Positions 22,273-26,185 of a stretch of 26,185 nucleotides of DNA are shown here, in pieces. This DNA is from DATBFX01 sp036558305. Its GTDB lineage: Bacteria > Chloroflexota > Chloroflexia > Thermomicrobiales > UBA6265. Below the pieces are notes generated by a model. It did no database searches. It saw only the letters and a program-made list of their open reading frames with translations, and was not told where the DNA came from. Within the stretch, counting starts at the first letter, position 1. Each line of letters begins with the position of its first letter. The translations under genes were made by a program, and so were the position numbers. The stretch lies in assembly GCA_036558305.1 (NCBI GenBank), contig DATBFX010000210.1, positions 1-26,185 of the forward strand, given 5' to 3'.

Positions 22273-24711
22273 GTGGAGACAAGCGCGTCTCTCGTCATCG
22301 TCGGTGCCGGCGTCGTCGGCACCAGCGCGGCGTACTTTCTGACGAAGAAAGGGCACCGCGAGATCGTCGTCGTCGATCAGGGGCCGCTGTTCGAGACCGG
22401 CGGTTCGACGGCGCACGCGCCCGGTTTGGTGTTCCAGACGAACGCGTCGAAGACGATGACGACGCTGGCGCGGCGGACGGTCGAACTCTACTCCTCGCTG
22501 GAACTCGACGGGCAGCCCTGCTGGTACGGGGTCGGCAGTCTCGAAGTCGCCCGCACCCCGGAGCGCTGGCTCGATCTGCGGCGAAAACTCGGCTGGGCGC
22601 GATCGTGGGGATTTGAGGGGTGTCTCCTCGCACCGGAGGAGGTCGCACGCCGGGTGCCGATCCTCGATCCGGCGGCGATCCACGGCGCCTACTACGTGCC
22701 GTCCGACGGGCTCGCCAAGGCGGTGCGCGCCTGCGAGTCGATGGCGCGCGCGGCGCGTCGGGCCGGCGCCGCGTTCCACGGTCACACGCCGGTGATCGGT
22801 TTCGAGACCGACGGCGGTCGCGTCCAGGCGGTGATCACCGCGAACGGACGGATCGCGACCGAACGGGTGCTGATCTGCGCCGGCATCTGGGGACCGAAGG
22901 TGGGGCGGATGGCCGGTGTCGCGATCCCGCTGACACCGTGCCAGCACCAATACGCGCGAACGACTCCGGTCGCGGAACTGGCGGGCGAGGAGCGAGAGAT
23001 CGTCCACCCGATCCTGCGCGACCAGGACGTGAGCATGTACTACCGGCAGCACTTCGACGGCTACGGCGTCGGCTCCTACCAACACGAACCGCTGCTGGTC
23101 GATGCCGAAGAGATCCTGTCGCCGGCGGAGGCGCCGGTGCAACCGGCGATGATGGCGTTCACCCCAGAGCACTTCGCGCAGCCCTGGCGGGATGCGGTGC
23201 ACCTCGTGCCACCGCTTGGCAAGACCGAGATCGCGAGTGCGTTCAACGGCATGTTCTCGTTCACCCCCGATGGGTTCCCGTTGATCGGCGAGGCCCCGGA
23301 CGTGCGCGGGCTCTGGGTGGCGGAGGCGGTCTGGATCACCCACGGCGGCGGGGCCGGTCGGGCGGTCGCGGACCTGATGACCGACGGGGTGTCGGACCTC
23401 GACCTGCACGAGTGCGATCTGAACCGGTTCGAACCGCACGCGCACGCGCGGTCGTACATCCGCGCCCGCGGCGCCCAGCAGTACCGCGAGGTCTACGACG
23501 TCATCCACCCGCTGCAACAGATGGACCAGCCGCGACCGCTGCGGGCGACGCCGTTCTACGCGCGCCAGCAGGATCTGGGTGCGGTCTTCTACGAGGCGCG
23601 CGGTTGGGAGCGGCCGCAGTGGTACGCGACGAACGAGCGACTGTTGGCCGAGTACCCGATCCCCGCGCGCGCCGAGTGGGCCGGTCGGCACTGGTCGCCG
23701 ATTGCCGGCGCCGAACACCTGGCGACGCGCTCCCGCGTCGCCCTCTTCGATATGACGAGTCTGCCCAGACTGGAGGTGACCGGACCGGGCGCCCTGGCGC
23801 TGTTGCAACACCTGGTTACCAACCAGATCGACCGGCCGGTCGGGAGCGTCGTCTACGCGCTGATGCTCGACGAGCGGGGCGGCATTCGGAGCGACGTGAC
23901 CGTTGCCCGGCACGGCGCGGACCGGTTCCAGGTCGGGGCCAACGGGCAACTCGACCTCGACTGGATCCGCCGCCACCTGCCGGTCGATGGATCGGCTCAG
24001 GTGAGGGAGATCACCGGCGCCGTCTGCTGCCTGGGTCTGTGGGGGCCGCGCGCCCGCGAGGTCGCCCGCGCCGTCTGCGAGGACGACCTGTCGAACGAGG
24101 CGTTTCCGTACTTCTCGGCGCGACGGATCGCGATCGGCGAGGTCCCCGTGGAGGCTTTGCGCGTCTCCTACGTCGGCGAACTCGGCTGGGAACTCTACAC
24201 GCCCGCCGAGTACGGGCAGCGACTCTGGGACCTTCTCTGGCAAGGCGGACAACCACACGGCATCGTCGCCGCGGGGAGGGCGGCCTTCGAATCGCTCCGG
24301 TTGGAGAAGGGGTATCGGCTCTGGGGCGTCGACATGACGACGGAGCACACGCCGTACGAGGCGGGGGTCGGTTTTGCCGTCAAACCGGGCAAAGGCGACT
24401 TCGTCGGCCGCGGGGCGATCCTGGCGGCGAAAGCCGAGGTGCGCCGCCGGCTCTCGTGTCTGACGTTCGACGATCCCTCGGTGATCGTGATGGGCAAGGA
24501 ACCGATCCTCGCGGACGGGCGTGTGGTCGGGTACGTGACGAGCGCCGGATTCGGGTATTCGGTCGGGCAGAGTATCGCCTACGGCTATCTGCCCCTGGAA
24601 CTGGCGACACCGGGAGCGAAGGTGGCGATCGAGTCTTTCGGCGACGCGTACCCGGCGACGGTCGCCGCGGAGCCGTTGTTCGATCCGCGGCGTTTGCGCT
24701 TAACGGTCTGA
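22273..24711 (+). CDS. FAD-dependent dimethylglycine/sarcosine dehydrogenase-like protein with aminomethyltransferase domain
   Basis: This 812-residue protein starts at GTG 22273, with GGGGAGGA at 22257-22263. Residues 1-380 are a DAO-type FAD domain with GAGVVG (11-16) and GGSTAHAPGLV, where H48 corresponds to the histidine that carries covalent FAD in mammalian dimethylglycine dehydrogenase. A short FAO_M linker follows. Residues about 430-800 are the GCV_T plus GCV_T_C domains that bind tetrahydrofolate (FDMTSLPRLEVTGPGAL, YVGELGWELYTPAEYG, GYRLWGVDMTTEHTPYEAG). The expected reaction is oxidative N-demethylation of dimethylglycine or sarcosine, giving methylene-tetrahydrofolate. It follows the Rieske gene on the same strand, in line with a betaine-type degradation pathway. 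The substrate is inferred from family and context. Confidence 0.9.
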   Translation: METSASLVIVGAGVVGTSAAYFLTKKGHREIVVVDQGPLFETGGSTAHAPGLVFQTNASKTMTTLARRTVELYSSLELDGQPCWYGVGSLEVARTPERWLDLRRKLGWARSWGFEGCLLAPEEVARRVPILDPAAIHGAYYVPSDGLAKAVRACESMARAARRAGAAFHGHTPVIGFETDGGRVQAVITANGRIATERVLICAGIWGPKVGRMAGVAIPLTPCQHQYARTTPVAELAGEEREIVHPILRDQDVSMYYRQHFDGYGVGSYQHEPLLVDAEEILSPAEAPVQPAMMAFTPEHFAQPWRDAVHLVPPLGKTEIASAFNGMFSFTPDGFPLIGEAPDVRGLWVAEAVWITHGGGAGRAVADLMTDGVSDLDLHECDLNRFEPHAHARSYIRARGAQQYREVYDVIHPLQQMDQPRPLRATPFYARQQDLGAVFYEARGWERPQWYATNERLLAEYPIPARAEWAGRHWSPIAGAEHLATRSRVALFDMTSLPRLEVTGPGALALLQHLVTNQIDRPVGSVVYALMLDERGGIRSDVTVARHGADRFQVGANGQLDLDWIRRHLPVDGSAQVREITGAVCCLGLWGPRAREVARAVCEDDLSNEAFPYFSARRIAIGEVPVEALRVSYVGELGWELYTPAEYGQRLWDLLWQGGQPHGIVAAGRAAFESLRLEKGYRLWGVDMTTEHTPYEAGVGFAVKPGKGDFVGRGAILAAKAEVRRRLSCLTFDDPSVIVMGKEPILADGRVVGYVTSAGFGYSVGQSIAYGYLPLELATPGAKVAIESFGDAYPATVAAEPLFDPRRLRLTV

Positions 24712-24760
24712 ACGCGACCATTATGTCGTGTTGCCCACGGTACCTTCGTGTCGCGGGCCC

Positions 24761-24789
24761 CTTGACATGCCGTCAAGTGGTTGTAGCCT
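24761..24789 (+). promoter_or_regulatory. promoter with overlapping dyad, ScyD/ScyE-like gene
   Basis: TTGACA (24762-24767), 16 bases, TAGCCT (24784-24789). The -35 is inside the inverted repeat CTTGAC (24761-24766)/GTCAAG (24772-24777) with a 5-base spacer, a possible operator. The leader to the ATG at 24844 is about 48 bases. Confidence 0.45.
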
Positions 24790-24843
24790 GAAACGCATCG
24801 GCTGTGGCAGCCGACTGTCGCTCGTGTCGAGGAGGAGGATCCG

Positions 24844-26073
24844 ATGCTCCGTCGACGTTTGCTTTCCGTCCCGTTCGCCGTCGTTCTTGCGTTGCTCGGG
24901 TTGGCGCCGCTCGGTGTCCAGGGTCAAGATGCCACCCCGGCGCCAGCACCGGCCGCTCCTCCGGGAACGGTCGTCGCCTCGGGACTGACGAATCCCCGCG
25001 GGTTTACCTGGGGGCCGGACGGAGCCCTCTACGTCGCGATGGCCGGTAGCGGTGGGACCACGCCCGCGACCGAGACGCTCGAGAGCATGGCATTTCTCAG
25101 TCCGTTCTTCGGCGGCACCTCGGGTGCCATCGTGCGAATCGACAACGGTTGTCCGGTGGCGGTGGCAACCGGTCTGCCGTCGACGATCGACGCGATGGGC
25201 GAAATCCTCGGGGCCGAGGACGTCGCGTTCCTGGGCGGTCAAATGTACGCCGCCGCAGACGGCGGCGGTGCGACCCATGGCAATCCGGATCTCCCGTCCG
25301 GTATCTACAAGGTCGGATCGGACGGCTCGGTGTCGGTGGTCGCCGACCTCTCGGCCTGGTTGCGGGCCAATCCGGTGGCGACCAAGCCGGCCGACTACGA
25401 CCCGGACGCCGACGGCTACCGGATGGTCGCCGACGAGGCGGCAGGGGCCCTGTGGGTGCTGGAGCCGAACAGCAGCGGTCTCCTGAAGGTGACACCAGAC
25501 GGGACGGTCACGCGGGTGGCGGACCTGTCGAAAGACCATCCCGTCCCCAGCGCGATCGCGCTGGCACCGGGTGGCGGCGTCTACATCGGCAATCTGACGG
25601 CGGTTCCCTTCCCCGACGGTGCGGCGAAAATCATCAAGGTGACGGCCGACGGGACGGTGAGCGACGTCTGGACCGGTTTGACGGTGGTGACCGGCGTCGC
25701 GGTCGGCGCGGACGGGACGCTCTACGCCTCCGAGATGTCGACCGGCAACCTCAGCCAACCGCCATTCCTGACCTTCGGCACCGGCAAGGTGGTGAAGATG
25801 ACCGGACCGAGCACTTCGGAAGAGGTGGCCTCCGGGTTGATGCTGCCGGTCTCGCTGGGGATCGGTCCAGACGGCGGTCTTTACGTCGGTTCGCCCGCGA
25901 TCGGGGCGAACGGCGGTGAGGGCGTGATCATCCGGCTCGACGTACCCGGTATGGGCACCCCGTCGGCGGAGAGCGCGACCGCTCCGGCCGCGGCCTGCAC
26001 GCCGGTGGCCGGCACGACCGGGCCGGCCCAGGCGCCGGTGTCGGGTTCACCGGTGGCGTCGCCGTCCGCGTAG
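24844..26073 (+). CDS. secreted ScyD/ScyE-like beta-propeller protein
   Basis: This 409-residue protein starts at ATG 24844, with a strong AGGAGGAGG at 24830-24838. The signal peptide MLRRRLLSVPFAVVLALLGL leads to cleavage near GVQG and a mature end QDATPAPAPAA. Residues about 40-365 contain propeller-blade repeats of the type NPRGFTWGPDGALYVA, GIYKVGSDGSVSVVADL, LLKVTPDGTVTRVADL, IIKVTADGTVSDVWTGL and LGIGPDGGLYVGS. This is the pattern of proteins annotated as ScyD/ScyE family, related to NHL and SMP-30-type propellers. The C-terminal 40 residues are a low-complexity Ala/Pro/Thr/Ser tail. It is exported; no enzyme activity or ligand can be assigned. Confidence 0.88.
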   Translation: MLRRRLLSVPFAVVLALLGLAPLGVQGQDATPAPAPAAPPGTVVASGLTNPRGFTWGPDGALYVAMAGSGGTTPATETLESMAFLSPFFGGTSGAIVRIDNGCPVAVATGLPSTIDAMGEILGAEDVAFLGGQMYAAADGGGATHGNPDLPSGIYKVGSDGSVSVVADLSAWLRANPVATKPADYDPDADGYRMVADEAAGALWVLEPNSSGLLKVTPDGTVTRVADLSKDHPVPSAIALAPGGGVYIGNLTAVPFPDGAAKIIKVTADGTVSDVWTGLTVVTGVAVGADGTLYASEMSTGNLSQPPFLTFGTGKVVKMTGPSTSEEVASGLMLPVSLGIGPDGGLYVGSPAIGANGGEGVIIRLDVPGMGTPSAESATAPAAACTPVAGTTGPAQAPVSGSPVASPSA

Positions 26074-26085
26074 GAGCTGGGTTCA

Positions 26086-26132
26086 TCTCGGGGCGCCGGG
26101 CACGGCAGTGAGCCGCGGCCAGCGCCCCGAGA
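26086..26132 (+). terminator. terminator hairpin after the propeller gene
   Basis: TCTCGGGGCGC (26086-26096) pairs perfectly with GCGCCCCGAGA (26122-26132). Inside, CGGC (26103-26106) pairs with GCCG (26112-26115). It begins 13 bases after the stop. It is followed by CTTGT rather than a long T run. Confidence 0.65.
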
Positions 26133-26164
26133 CTTGTCGGACGGTGCGTGATGGAGGTCGTCCT

Positions 26165-26185
26165 GTGAAGAGCTTGCGGTCGGTC
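26165..26185 (+). CDS. start of a further gene, cut by the window edge
   Basis: GTG at 26165 has GGAGG at 26153-26157, 7 bases upstream, and encodes MKSLRSV before the window ends. The basic start would fit a signal peptide, but seven residues are too few to identify it. Confidence 0.4.

Noticed and set aside
22210..24348. 712-codon minus-strand frame opposite the dehydrogenase gene
   Set aside because: No motif and Arg-rich; the plus strand is a full FAD/GCV_T protein.

Overview
The window is GC-rich, with mostly Shine-Dalgarno-led genes, frequent GTG starts, and secreted proteins whose mature N-terminus begins QDATPA. Together with an array of large STAND-LuxR regulators and the general gene content, this suggests Chloroflexota, probably Thermomicrobia/Thermomicrobiales-like. 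That placement is inference; no rRNA or tRNA gene was seen.

Layout. 1-1922: end of a secreted cupredoxin-type protein, a class I SAM methyltransferase, and a 22-bp hairpin. 1998-11222: three tandem paralogous STAND ATPase/LuxR regulators (2067, 4755, 8383), each with its own TTGACR-N17-GAWGAT promoter. A small two-gene unit (86-aa unknown protein plus an exported SnoaL-like protein, overlapping by GTGA) lies between the second and third. The regulators differ in the sensor region, but their DNA-binding ends are nearly identical in DNA sequence (178 of 179 bases between copies 1 and 3). Two carry heptamer repeats inserted in frame. 11143-11761: a 620-base stretch without a protein gene, holding the best promoter of the window (TTGACA-N17-TATGAT), a possible structured RNA and several small repeats. 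11762-14290 (minus): a protein made of two malic-enzyme units fused head to tail. The first unit has lost most metal and substrate residues; the second keeps them. 14489-15052: zinc-ribbon/PH-domain protein. 15073-17235 (minus): two oligopeptide/sugar-type ABC ATPases without permeases. 17350-18534 (minus): patatin-like lipase. 18691-20859 (minus): molybdopterin oxidoreductase. 21012-24711 (plus): Rieske oxygenase followed by a dimethylglycine/sarcosine-dehydrogenase-like flavoprotein. 24844-26073: secreted ScyD/ScyE-like beta-propeller, with a terminator and the first codons of another gene.

How genes work together. The Rieske oxygenase and the FAD/folate dehydrogenase form a plausible route for removing N-methyl groups from betaine-like compounds. 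The divergent molybdoenzyme could oxidise a released C1 product, but that link is only positional. The three regulators probably read different signals and act on the same or overlapping DNA sites.

Most notable: the double malic enzyme; the regulator array with homogenised DNA-binding ends; and three repeats with GTAGGG ends whose TAG is the stop codon of the adjoining gene.
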